Below, piece by piece: positions 45,161 through 54,070 of a stretch of DNA of 64,000 bases; within the stretch, counting starts at the first letter, position 1, and each line of letters starts with the position of its first letter. Source of the DNA: Rothia sp035916755 (GTDB lineage: Bacteria; Actinomycetota; Actinomycetes; Actinomycetales; Micrococcaceae); NCBI RefSeq assembly GCF_035916755.1, contig NZ_JAYWIX010000002.1:248001-312000 (forward strand), read 5' to 3'. The translations under genes were made by a program, and so were the position numbers. Under the pieces are notes generated by a model, which saw only the letters and a list, made by a program, of their open reading frames with translations, searched no databases and was not told the DNA's origin.

Positions 45161-46867
45161 GTGCTCACCTACAGTTCCCAACGCACACCTCTTGAATCAA
45201 CCCCGCTCATTCCTGAAGCCTTTGCTGCTCGCTACCGTGAACTCGGCTACTGGGTGGAGGAAACTATCCCGGACTTCTTACTTTCTGCCTGCCGTAGTCA
45301 TGCAGACAGGCAGGGACTAGTAGCACTTGCACACTCTCTGCCGGGGAAGGACGGTAAACCCGGGCAAGTGCGCTGGACCTATGGTGAACTAGCCCGCTAT
45401 GCTACCGCCGCTGCTCGCAGGCTCAGTGAGGCCGGTGTGGGTCCTGGCGACCGGGTGTTGCTCCAGCTCCCCAATACCGCTGAGTACCTGGTCTACCTGC
45501 TGGGTATTTTTTGGGCGGGTGCCCTGCCGGTCTTCTGCCTACCGCAGCACCGGCAGAAGGAACTGGCGCATTTTGCACGGCGGACCGACGCGGCAGCCCA
45601 CGTTTTCTCGACGGCTACCGGTGGCGCTGATTTTGCTGCTCTCTATGAAACCTATGCCGGTGAGCTGGTGGGGGAGGGGCTGGCACCTCCGGTGGCGGTG
45701 GACGCTGCCGAACCCCTGGAACCGGTAGAGCAGCCCCTGGGGGCTCCCGCTGCCGTCGTACGCACCGGGGAGTCTGACCGACCCAGCGAACAGGTTGCCT
45801 TCCTGCAGCTCTCCGGTGGCACCACCGGGGTGTCCAAGCTGATTCCCCGCACCCACGCCGCCTACCTCTACTCGGTGCGGGAGTCCGCCCGTATCTGCGG
45901 GCTGACCGAAGATACCCGCATGCTGGTGGTGCTCCCCGCCGCCCACAACTTCACCATGAGCTCGCCGGGTATTTTGGGTGCCTTCCATGCGGGTGCCTCC
46001 CTGGTCTTTGCCGCTGATCCTAGCCCGCAGACCGCCTTTAGCCTCATTGAAGCGGAGCAGGTCACCTTTGCCGCCCTGGTGCCCCCGCTTGCCCAGGCAT
46101 GGATAGCCTCCGCCGAGCGTCGAGCCCCCAACCTTGCCAGCCTTACCACCGTGCAGGTGGGCGGCGCTAAACTCCTGCCCGCCGTCGCTGCCCGTATCAA
46201 ACCGGTCCTGGGCGCCCACCTCCAACAGGTTTTCGGTATGGCAGAGGGGCTGGTGAACTACACCCGCGCCGGTGACCCCCAAAAAATCGTGCTGACCACC
46301 CAGGGAACCCCCATCAGCCCCGACGATGAGATCCGCGTGGTGGACGACTACGACCGCGATGTACCTGAGGGTCAGAGCGGGCACTTACTCACCCGCGGCC
46401 CCTACACGATTCGGGGCTACTACCGGGAGGACCGCGCCAACCGGGACGGATTCACCGAGGACGGCTTCTACCGCACCGGAGACATTGTGAAGGTACACCC
46501 CGGCGGGCACATCGAAGTGACCGGCAGAGCAAAGGACCAAATTAACCGCAACGGCGAAAAAATAGCCGTGGATGAGATTGAAGACCTGGCGCTAACCCAC
46601 CCCGGTATTCACGACGCTGTTGCCCTGGGTATTCCTGATGAGACGGTGGGGGAGCGCGTCGCCCTGGTGGTTGTTCCAGCCCCCGGCACTAGCTTTACCA
46701 ACCCCCGCAGAGAACTGCACGACTTCTTCACCGCCGCCGGTCTTGCCGCCTACAAGATACCTGAGCGGGTGGAGGTTTACTCGAGCCTGCCGGTCACCAA
46801 CATCGGCAAAATATCGCGCCGGGAACTGCGCGAGCAGCTACTCACCCACCTAAAAAAACAGCCCTAA
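45161..46867 (+). CDS. entE: 2,3-dihydroxybenzoate-AMP ligase (EntE-like)
   Basis: Activates an aryl acid as its adenylate and loads it on an aryl carrier protein. The 568 residues have ANL-superfamily motifs: LQLSGGTTGVSKLIPRTH (P-loop), AHNFTMSSPG, which is the aryl-acid pocket segment (HNYPLSSPG in DhbE), FYRTGDIVKV, and RAKDQINRNGEKIAVDEIE with the C-terminal catalytic Lys near KISRRELR. GTG start at 45161 after AGGAGAAAC. Salicylate cannot be excluded from sequence alone, but the EntF partner and Fes favour 2,3-dihydroxybenzoate. Confidence 0.92.
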   Translation: MLTYSSQRTPLESTPLIPEAFAARYRELGYWVEETIPDFLLSACRSHADRQGLVALAHSLPGKDGKPGQVRWTYGELARYATAAARRLSEAGVGPGDRVLLQLPNTAEYLVYLLGIFWAGALPVFCLPQHRQKELAHFARRTDAAAHVFSTATGGADFAALYETYAGELVGEGLAPPVAVDAAEPLEPVEQPLGAPAAVVRTGESDRPSEQVAFLQLSGGTTGVSKLIPRTHAAYLYSVRESARICGLTEDTRMLVVLPAAHNFTMSSPGILGAFHAGASLVFAADPSPQTAFSLIEAEQVTFAALVPPLAQAWIASAERRAPNLASLTTVQVGGAKLLPAVAARIKPVLGAHLQQVFGMAEGLVNYTRAGDPQKIVLTTQGTPISPDDEIRVVDDYDRDVPEGQSGHLLTRGPYTIRGYYREDRANRDGFTEDGFYRTGDIVKVHPGGHIEVTGRAKDQINRNGEKIAVDEIEDLALTHPGIHDAVALGIPDETVGERVALVVVPAPGTSFTNPRRELHDFFTAAGLAAYKIPERVEVYSSLPVTNIGKISRRELREQLLTHLKKQP

Positions 46868-46882
46868 CCCAAGGAGAAACCC

Positions 46883-47110
46883 ATGATTGCAGAAGCAACC
46901 CTGCGCCCCATTCTTGCCCGCTACATCAGCGAGGCGGACTCCCTGCAGGAGGCATTTGCCAACCCCGAGACTGACCTCTTTACCCTGGGGCTGGACTCCA
47001 TGGCTGCCTTTGCCCTGCTCGATGATCTCGCCGCCGAAGGCTACAGCGTCGAGTTCACCGACCTCATCGCCAACCCCACCGTCAGCTTCCTCACCGGCTC
47101 AGCCCGCTAA
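46883..47110 (+). CDS. Free-standing aryl carrier protein
   Basis: Small 75-residue carrier that holds the aryl acid on a phosphopantetheine arm between EntE and EntF. The attachment Ser is in LGLDSMAAF (Ser at residue 38), and the helix that follows matches carrier proteins. The equivalent in E. coli is the C-terminal domain of EntB; here it lacks the isochorismatase domain. ATG with AAGGAGAAAC upstream; 15 bases before the NRPS. A phosphopantetheinyl transferase must act on it but none is visible here. Confidence 0.88.
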   Translation: MIAEATLRPILARYISEADSLQEAFANPETDLFTLGLDSMAAFALLDDLAAEGYSVEFTDLIANPTVSFLTGSAR

Positions 47111-47125
47111 CGGAAAGGCTCCACC

Positions 47126-50100
47126 GTGCCCCTGCCCCTCACTTCTAGTGCCCGCGGTATCTTCTTCGCCCAGCAGCTTGACCCCGCCAACTCCTGCTAC
47201 AACACGGCAGAGATTCTAGAGGCCGGGGCGGACGTTGACCCTGTGCTCATGCGTAAGGCACTGGAACAGGTCTACGCTGAGAACGAGGGGCTGCGGGTGC
47301 GTAGCTATGCAGATGGTGCACAGCCCGTGTGGGAGGTACTGGACCCGGAGGATTTTAGGAACCTGAACCCTGCCTTCCCGGAGGCTGTGCTGACGGGGCA
47401 GGGAAACCAGGAGCCTGCAGGGCAGGGACTACCTACCATCGTGCGTGCCTGGGCTGAGGAACTCACCGCCCTGCCCCTGGACCTGTCTACCGGGCAGACC
47501 GTACGCTCAGCCTATGTGCGCTGGGGCGGGCGGCTCTGGTTCTACCACGGGGTGCACCACCTGGTGGCAGACGGCTTTGCCGCCTTCAATGCCCTGGGCA
47601 GGGTAGCTGCGCTCTACCGCCAGCTGGCGGCGGGGCAGGAGGTAAGCACCCAGCCCCGTGCCACCCTGGCAGAGCTGGTGGAGGCGGACGCCCAGAACAC
47701 CGAGCTAGCCCAGGGGCAGGAAGCCAGCTGGCAGGAGCAGACCCTGCCGCCCCAGGTGCTGGCAACCCTCATCGCTGAGGAAGCAGATAGTACCTCCCCG
47801 CTGGTGCTTTCCCAGCCGGATACCTCCCTGGCGGGCAGAACAGCCCAGCCCTCCCCGCGCGCCCACCGCCGTTCCCTGCCGATTAGCCCCGACCTTCAAA
47901 CCCGCCTACTGGCCGCCGCCCAAGCCTACGGCGTGCACTGGCCCCACCTTTTTACCGCCGCCACCGGCTCCTACCTCGCGCGAATGAGCGGCAAACCCTA
48001 CGCCCAGTGCGGTCTGCCCCAGATGAACCGGCTCCTGCCCGGTAGCCAGCGCCCCTACGGCGCGGTTGCCGCCCGCACCGCTTGCACCGCCGTCAACGTC
48101 CTACCGGTAGCTGTGCCGGGCACCGGGCTCATTGCCGATGCACTCAGTGCGGTCTCTAGCCAGTTCACCCGCAACCAGAACCTCGCCCTCACCCGCCACG
48201 AAACCCTAGAGCGCCACGCCGAGCAGGCCGGCGGCAGACTCTTTGGCGCCCACATCAATGTGGTGCCCTTCGACGCGGTGCTCCCCCTGGGGGAGAGCAC
48301 CGCTACCATTCACAACATCTCCGCCGGGCCCGTGGCAGACATGACCTTTTGCGCTCGCGGAATCCCAGGGCGCGGCAACCCCATCAGCCTGGAAGTGGAC
48401 GGCAACCCCGCCCTCTACACCGGGCAGGAGGTCGCTGACCACTGCCTGCGCCTGCTCACCTGGCTCGAAAAATGGGCGCAGGAGGCAGCTTGTGGGCAGG
48501 ACGCTACCCTGGACGCCCTGGGTACCGCTACTGACGCAGAGCTAGCAGCCCTGGAAAGGCTCAACCGCACCGAACACCCGGTAGAGTACGCCACCCTGCT
48601 GAGTCGCTTTAGGGAGCAGGTAGAAAAAACCCCGGACGCTCTTGCCCTGCTGGCGCCGGCTGAATCAAACGGCGCTATAGACAGGGAGCAGGAAGCGGCA
48701 CCGGACTTCTCTGTGCACCTGACCTACCGCCAGCTCGATGAACGCGCCCGCCAGCTGGCAGGCACTCTACTGACAGAGGGGCTGGAACCCGGTGCCAGGG
48801 TGGGTCTGCGGGCTGAACGGGGTAGCGCCCAGTTTGAGCTACTCTACGCCCTGCTCTATGCCGGGGCGGTCTATGTGCCGCTCTCCCCGGAGCTCCCCGA
48901 TACCCGAATCGGATCAATGGTGCAGGATGCAAACATCAGCCTGATTCTCAACGGCCCCGGCATTGAATCGCTTGCCGAAGAAACCGGTGCCCGTCAGCTG
49001 GCCTGGGAGGAGCTAAGCACCCGCCCCGCCAGCCTGCAAGAAGCGGGTGCCTACCCCGGTGCCAGCACTGCGCTGGATGATACCGCCTACGTTCTCTTCA
49101 CCTCCGGCTCTACCGGTAGACCCAAGGGTGTTGCCGTCAGCCACCGTGCCCTGGATAACCGCCTACGCTGGCAGCAGTCGCAGATACCGGTGGGTGAGGG
49201 TGACCGGGTACTCCACAAGACCGCTATCTCCTTTGATGTGCATGTCTGGGAACTTTATTGGCCCCTGCAGGAGGGCGCGGCGGTGGTGGTTGCCGCCCCC
49301 GGAGGGCACCGAGACCCCGCCTACCTAGCCCGGGTCCTTGTCGAGCAAGCCATTACCTGCCTGCATTTTGTACCCACCATGCTCTCTGCCTTCCTCACCA
49401 GCCCTGCCGCCCGCCGTCAGCTCAGCGGGCAGAACCTGGCACTGCGCTACCTGGTCTGTAGTGGCGAAGCCCTGCACAGTGAGCAGGTGTCAGGCTGCCA
49501 CCGCCTCACCGGCGTCTACCCGCTTAACCTCTATGGCCCCACCGAGGCAGCCATCGACGTCACCTACTGGGACACCGCCCACCAGCCCGACCGTAGCCCG
49601 GTCCCCATCGGCTACCCAGTCTGGAACACCACCCTGCATATCCTAGACCGTGCCGGGCACCCCCTACCCGCCGGAACACCCGGTGAACTTTATTTAGGCG
49701 GGGTACAACTTGCCCAGGGCTATGAGAACAATCCCGAGGCTAATGCCCGTGCCTTCCACACCATTCGGTGCCAGCGGCTCTACCGCACCGGCGACATCGC
49801 CAGCCTGAACCCGGACGGCACCCTCGCCTACCGGGGGCGTACCGACCACCAGGTCAAGATCCGCGGCCAACGTCTAGAACTGGGTGATATCGATACCGTC
49901 CTCGCCGCCCTTCCTGGGGTAAGTTCGGCTGTTACTCTAGCCCTACCGGCTCCCGGCGGAGAGCTACGTCTTGCTGGATTCCTCGAAACAGCCCAGCCCG
50001 AAGAGGACGCCGTGAAGCTTGCCCGTGAAGCCTGCGCTTCCTCGCTACCAGATTACATGGTGCCCACCCTCTGGGCGGTCTACCCCGCCTTTCCCCTGGG

Positions 50101-51169
50101 CACCAGTGGCAAGGCAGATAGGAAAGTACTCGCCAGCCACCCCTTTACTGCTGAACCAGGTGAGCAGGACGCCCCCACCAGCCTACGCGTCCAGGAACTC
50201 TGCCAGGTTTTTGCCGAAGCCCTCAACCTCGCAGAGTACGGGGCAGACCTCAACTTCTTTGACGCCGGTGGCAACTCCCTTGCAGCCCTCCGCCTGGTTG
50301 CCCTGCTCGATACCAGGCTGGGTCTAGAGTGCAGCCTGGCTAAAGTCTTTACCGCCCCCGCCCCCAGTCTGCTTGCCCATCAGCTCACAGACGACACCCG
50401 GAGTGAGACAGCGCCCCTGCTCACCCTGCGTGAGCACCGGGCACCGGACGCCCCCGCCTACCTCTTCCTCCCACCCGCCGGCGGCCTGGGCTGGTGCTAT
50501 GCCCCCTACCTCGCCCACCTGCCAGAGACCAGCGGTGTCTATACCCTCCAAGCAGAACAGTTCGACAGCCCAGATACCCCCTGGCCCGGTACCCTCAATG
50601 AACTGGCACGCACCTACGCCGATCATTGTGAGCACCTACCCACCCGCACCCTTGTTCTCCTGGGCTGGTCCGTGGGTGGTACCGCTGCACCCCTGCTCAC
50701 CGCAGAACTCACCAGCCGGGGCTTCACCGTCCTCCAAACCGTACTGCTCGACGCCTACCCACCCGTCCAATGGCAGGGGTTACCGGAACCCAGCGAGGCA
50801 GAGACCTACCGCGCCCTGGTGCGCATGGCGGGGATAGAACCCGAAACAGACCCGGATCTACCCGGTGCCCTTACTCTCCTGCGCGGTAGCGGTTCGGCGC
50901 TCGCCGCCCTGGATGAGCGGCACCTTGCCACCCTCATTGCCTCCATGCGGGCTTCTGCCACCATGATGAGGAACGCCGAGATCAGCCCTGTTTCAAGTCC
51001 TCTGCTCTCTGTGAGCGTGCCCCACCCGGAGCAACCGACGCTGGACGTCGCTGCCTGGGAGCCCCTTGCGTCAGCAGGATTTACAAGCGTCGAGATAGCC
51101 GGGGCTCACCCGGATCTGGTGCGGGCTGAAAGGCTCGGAGAGTTTATACGAAACATCGTCAGTAAATAA
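47126..51169 (+). CDS. entF: EntF-like nonribosomal peptide synthetase (C-A-PCP-TE)
   Basis: Joins the aryl acid to serine, oligomerises and cyclises it. The 1347 residues show, in order: condensation domain (~1-440, active site HHLVADGF), adenylation domain (~470-940), carrier domain with NFFDAGGNSLAALR (~1045-1060) and thioesterase (~1090-1347, LGWSVGGTA; His in AGAHPDL near the end). A-domain landmarks are LFTSGSTGRPKGVAVSH, NLYGPTEAAIDVTYW and YRTGDIASL. The substrate-pocket residues read D-V-W-H-V-S-L-I-D, close to the serine code of E. coli EntF (DVWHFSLVDK). GTG start at 47126. No MbtH-like gene is nearby. The most likely product is an enterobactin-like cyclic triserine catecholate. 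Confidence 0.9.
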   Translation: MPLPLTSSARGIFFAQQLDPANSCYNTAEILEAGADVDPVLMRKALEQVYAENEGLRVRSYADGAQPVWEVLDPEDFRNLNPAFPEAVLTGQGNQEPAGQGLPTIVRAWAEELTALPLDLSTGQTVRSAYVRWGGRLWFYHGVHHLVADGFAAFNALGRVAALYRQLAAGQEVSTQPRATLAELVEADAQNTELAQGQEASWQEQTLPPQVLATLIAEEADSTSPLVLSQPDTSLAGRTAQPSPRAHRRSLPISPDLQTRLLAAAQAYGVHWPHLFTAATGSYLARMSGKPYAQCGLPQMNRLLPGSQRPYGAVAARTACTAVNVLPVAVPGTGLIADALSAVSSQFTRNQNLALTRHETLERHAEQAGGRLFGAHINVVPFDAVLPLGESTATIHNISAGPVADMTFCARGIPGRGNPISLEVDGNPALYTGQEVADHCLRLLTWLEKWAQEAACGQDATLDALGTATDAELAALERLNRTEHPVEYATLLSRFREQVEKTPDALALLAPAESNGAIDREQEAAPDFSVHLTYRQLDERARQLAGTLLTEGLEPGARVGLRAERGSAQFELLYALLYAGAVYVPLSPELPDTRIGSMVQDANISLILNGPGIESLAEETGARQLAWEELSTRPASLQEAGAYPGASTALDDTAYVLFTSGSTGRPKGVAVSHRALDNRLRWQQSQIPVGEGDRVLHKTAISFDVHVWELYWPLQEGAAVVVAAPGGHRDPAYLARVLVEQAITCLHFVPTMLSAFLTSPAARRQLSGQNLALRYLVCSGEALHSEQVSGCHRLTGVYPLNLYGPTEAAIDVTYWDTAHQPDRSPVPIGYPVWNTTLHILDRAGHPLPAGTPGELYLGGVQLAQGYENNPEANARAFHTIRCQRLYRTGDIASLNPDGTLAYRGRTDHQVKIRGQRLELGDIDTVLAALPGVSSAVTLALPAPGGELRLAGFLETAQPEEDAVKLAREACASSLPDYMVPTLWAVYPAFPLGTSGKADRKVLASHPFTAEPGEQDAPTSLRVQELCQVFAEALNLAEYGADLNFFDAGGNSLAALRLVALLDTRLGLECSLAKVFTAPAPSLLAHQLTDDTRSETAPLLTLREHRAPDAPAYLFLPPAGGLGWCYAPYLAHLPETSGVYTLQAEQFDSPDTPWPGTLNELARTYADHCEHLPTRTLVLLGWSVGGTAAPLLTAELTSRGFTVLQTVLLDAYPPVQWQGLPEPSEAETYRALVRMAGIEPETDPDLPGALTLLRGSGSALAALDERHLATLIASMRASATMMRNAEISPVSSPLLSVSVPHPEQPTLDVAAWEPLASAGFTSVEIAGAHPDLVRAERLGEFIRNIVSK

Positions 51170-51203
51170 GATAAGAAAAAGTTTCGTAATAGGCGGTGTT
51201 TTC

Positions 51204-51233
51204 TTGATATTAAGGGTTACTTAACTGGATAAT
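51204..51233 (+). promoter_or_regulatory. Promoter with an operator-like inverted repeat in its spacer
   Basis: TTGATA (51204-51209) and GATAAT (51228-51233) are 18 bases apart, one base from consensus each. The spacer holds GTTACTTAAC (51216-51225), a near-palindrome that resembles the core of actinobacterial iron boxes. It should drive the surface-protein gene at 51319. Confidence 0.5.
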
Positions 51234-51318
51234 CAGTGATGGCACACAAAAAGGTTAAAGGCCTCCCACGCTGAGGTCTGGAGCCGTGACACACCTAATT
51301 CTCTAAGGAAGTAGTTCC

Positions 51319-53541
51319 ATGACTATCCCCGCCTCCCCGAAGACCAAGCGTTTCGCCGCTGTAGCAGGCACCGCCGCCATCCTCGCCAGTGGCTTCACCG
51401 CAGTCCCCGCGGCTTTCGCCGCCGAAACCGCAGACTCCACCGGTGACGCCTGCATGTACCGCCCCGTCTCTGTCACCGCCACCCAGACCCAGGGCCTACC
51501 CGGCCAGTACATGGGTGGCTACTCCGCCAAGAACAACGTCCTGTGGGCAACCAGCTCCAGCGGTCGTCCGCCCATCATGACCTCCACCCTTGCCAAGATC
51601 GACCCCGCCACCATGCAGGTGCTCAACACCGTTGGTCTTAACACCGCAGACTACTCACCCCGCGGCTGGGACCAGGAAACCCCCGCAGGTAAGCAGGTCG
51701 CAGGTGCCTACGGCGTGGGCGTGGATGACGTCAACAACCTGGTCTGGGTGACCAACACCCGCACCAACTCTGTTACCGCCTTCGATCAGACCACCATGAA
51801 GAAGGTCTTCTCCACCCTGGATCAGCCCGAGGGTGAGCGCGTGGAAATCCCCCACCCCCGCGAGGTGCGCATTGCTAACGGCAAGGTGTTCGTTGGTGTG
51901 CAGGGTGGCCTGGTGGTCTTTGACGCTGCCACCCAGGACTACATCACCACCGTTGCCTTCTCTGAGGCAGACGGCCGTAAGACCTCTGTCATGAACTTCG
52001 CGCTGGATGAGGCTAATGGCCTGGGTTACTTCCCCACCTTTGGCACCAACCAGCTCACCGTGGTTGACCTCAACACACTGCAGATCAAAACCGACATCAC
52101 CGTAACTCTTCAGGGTAATGATGACACCGTGGGCCTGGTACCCTCAGACGTCACCTTCGATAACTCCCTCAACGAGCTCTACGTTTCTAGCCAGGGTACC
52201 GACGGCAAGAACGCTGGTGTAGGTATCTACGACAAGACCACCGGCGCCTTCAAGAAGTTCATTGACTTCGGCACCCAGGGCCTGGCAATCACCTCGGATG
52301 AAGACCAGGATCTGGTCTACGCCACCGACTACAAGACTGGCGCCTACTACGTCATCGATGGGCGCACCCACAACATCGCAGCAACCGTCAACCGTACCCA
52401 GGGCGACGGCATGGGCGGTAATGACGTGATTGTCACCCCGCACGGCGTCTTTGGTCTGGGACGTTCCTCTGTGTATGAGAACGTAGAGGTTCCCTTCACC
52501 CTTGACTACAAGACCGGCCAGTACAAGACCAGTTCCACCGAGATTAAGGGTCTGGTTAACAAAGCAGAACAGGGTCAGCCCGCCAACTGGGTCGAGGCGG
52601 ATCCCACCCCCATCAACGCCAACGTCATCACCAAGTTCACTGCTGTGGCGGGTGAGGCAGTAGCCGTGGCTCCGACCGTAGGTGATGAGGTCATCAACTC
52701 CTTCGAGGGGGAGGCGAAGGACGGCGCCAAGCTGGTTATCACCAATGTCACCGAGGGTGGCACCATGACGCTCACCGGCACCGGCTTCAAGCACCCCGAC
52801 GGCACCGGTTCTGTACTGGGCGTCCTGCTCGACGACCGCGGCACCTCCTACAAGGACCAGGAGGGTGGCGTATCTGCCACCATTGAGGCAGACGCAGACG
52901 GTAACTTCTCTGTTACCCTGCCCGTACCCACCGCTGAGAACGCAAACCAGGCATGGGTAGAGGGCTCAGCTCACCGCGTCCGCGTGCTCTCCGGTTCCCT
53001 CAAGGACGGCGATACCGCCCGCACCCTGCCCATCGAGGTGACTGTTGCGGCTGCACCGGCAGGCTCCTGCGAAGCTCCCACTTCCGTCTCTGTAGACCCC
53101 ACTCTGGTTGCTTTCCAGGGCTACGGCACCTTTGTTGACTCGGCAACCGGTCTGGATATTGTGGAGCCCACCCCTGCTCCCACCGAGCCTGTAGTTCCTG
53201 CTCCCACCGAGCCTATAGTTCCCGCTCCCACCGCTGAGCCGACTTCCTCTGCCGCCCCCACTGCTGCACCTAGCTCAGCTCCCTCAGCTGACGCCAGCGA
53301 GAGTGCTGCTCCCAGCGCCTCAGCAGATGACAAGGGCTCTAAGGACGCCGCCCCCAGCGCTTCTGCCTCATCTAGCGATGCTGCAGTAGCTAACAACGGT
53401 GGAAGCACCGGCTCCAGCAACGCAACCTCCGGCAAGAAGAGCCTTGCCCACACCGGCGCTAGTGTAGCTGCCCTCCTTGGTGTTGGCGCTGCTGCCCTTG
53501 CCATCGGTGGCGTGATGGTAGCCCGCCGCCGCCAGGCATAG
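51319..53541 (+). CDS. LAHTG-anchored beta-propeller surface protein
   Basis: Unrecognised function. The 740 residues have a signal peptide (VAGTAAILASGFTAVPAAFA, cleavage about residue 35). A YVTN/NHL-type beta-propeller covers about 55-400, with repeated blades of the form DDVNNLVWVTNTRTNSVTAF. At ~470-577 lies the Ig-like module found in the neighbouring exported proteins (GTGFKHPDG and GSAHRVRVLSGSL). A Pro/Ala/Ser spacer (~615-705) with EPTPAPTEPVVPAPTEP repeats follows. The C-terminus is a sorting signal: LAHTG at 709-713, a hydrophobic helix and RRRQA, the LAxTG form used by class E sortases of actinobacteria. It has its own promoter. A role in binding haem, iron complexes or host matter is conceivable. 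Confidence 0.8.
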   Translation: MTIPASPKTKRFAAVAGTAAILASGFTAVPAAFAAETADSTGDACMYRPVSVTATQTQGLPGQYMGGYSAKNNVLWATSSSGRPPIMTSTLAKIDPATMQVLNTVGLNTADYSPRGWDQETPAGKQVAGAYGVGVDDVNNLVWVTNTRTNSVTAFDQTTMKKVFSTLDQPEGERVEIPHPREVRIANGKVFVGVQGGLVVFDAATQDYITTVAFSEADGRKTSVMNFALDEANGLGYFPTFGTNQLTVVDLNTLQIKTDITVTLQGNDDTVGLVPSDVTFDNSLNELYVSSQGTDGKNAGVGIYDKTTGAFKKFIDFGTQGLAITSDEDQDLVYATDYKTGAYYVIDGRTHNIAATVNRTQGDGMGGNDVIVTPHGVFGLGRSSVYENVEVPFTLDYKTGQYKTSSTEIKGLVNKAEQGQPANWVEADPTPINANVITKFTAVAGEAVAVAPTVGDEVINSFEGEAKDGAKLVITNVTEGGTMTLTGTGFKHPDGTGSVLGVLLDDRGTSYKDQEGGVSATIEADADGNFSVTLPVPTAENANQAWVEGSAHRVRVLSGSLKDGDTARTLPIEVTVAAAPAGSCEAPTSVSVDPTLVAFQGYGTFVDSATGLDIVEPTPAPTEPVVPAPTEPIVPAPTAEPTSSAAPTAAPSSAPSADASESAAPSASADDKGSKDAAPSASASSSDAAVANNGGSTGSSNATSGKKSLAHTGASVAALLGVGAAALAIGGVMVARRRQA

Positions 53542-53644
53542 GCAGGTTCTATCGCCGCACCACCACCACCGGAACTGATGCCGGGATAGGGGAGCGGGGG
53601 GTATACAAACAAATGGGTGGTTTTAGACCCCGATTATTGTTTGT

Positions 53645-53675
53645 GGGGCCACCTTCGGGGGTTTTGGGGGCGGGG
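53645..53675 (+). other. G-rich stretch that could form a G-quadruplex
   Basis: Four G runs (53645-53648, 53657-53661, 53666-53670, 53672-53675) are separated by 8, 4 and 1 bases. It lies in the 529-base gap before rplN, just after the surface-protein gene. The rest of the gap has a small CCCGC/GCGGG hairpin near 53895-53911 and no gene. Confidence 0.4.
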
Positions 53676-53790
53676 TTTTAACCAACCTTTGGCTTTGTTA
53701 CCCCCCCGCTTTTCTGCTTGCTGGCACCGGGGTGTCTGTGCCCCGAAACACCTGCTATTCCGCAGAAGAGAGTGACTAAGCACTCTGTTT

Positions 53791-53820
53791 TTGATCAAAT
53801 CCCTATGGTAGAGTTATAGG
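53791..53820 (+). promoter_or_regulatory. Candidate spc operon promoter
   Basis: TTGATC (53791-53796) and TATAGG (53815-53820) are 18 bases apart, about 250 bases upstream of rplN. An independent promoter is required here because the siderophore genes separate rplN from the S10 operon. Confidence 0.4.
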
Positions 53821-54070
53821 TCTGTGCGAGATATCTTCCCGCACAACCACGGATTTTTTCGTGCCACAACATAATGCCGCTATACCGCGGGGTTCGCCCG
53901 CTCCATGCGGGTCTAGATGTTCGGGGCATGACCAAATCCCAGGCGTGTCCGCCAACTCTCCTCGAAATCATCGGTGGTAGAGACCGGCGCGTCAACATCC
54001 CGTAGAAATGTTCCGCAAGGCTGGCTCACAAAATACCGTGTGTCGGAACCGGCGAGACGACAGGAGAAAT

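Noticed and set aside
36466..53541. A mobile element carrying the siderophore locus
   Set aside because: No transposase, integrase, direct repeats or tRNA at either edge; codon use looks like the host.
54008..54070. Upstream start for rplN
   Set aside because: It would add a 21-residue segment absent from L14; the ATG at 54071 has AGGAGA and the conserved N-terminus.
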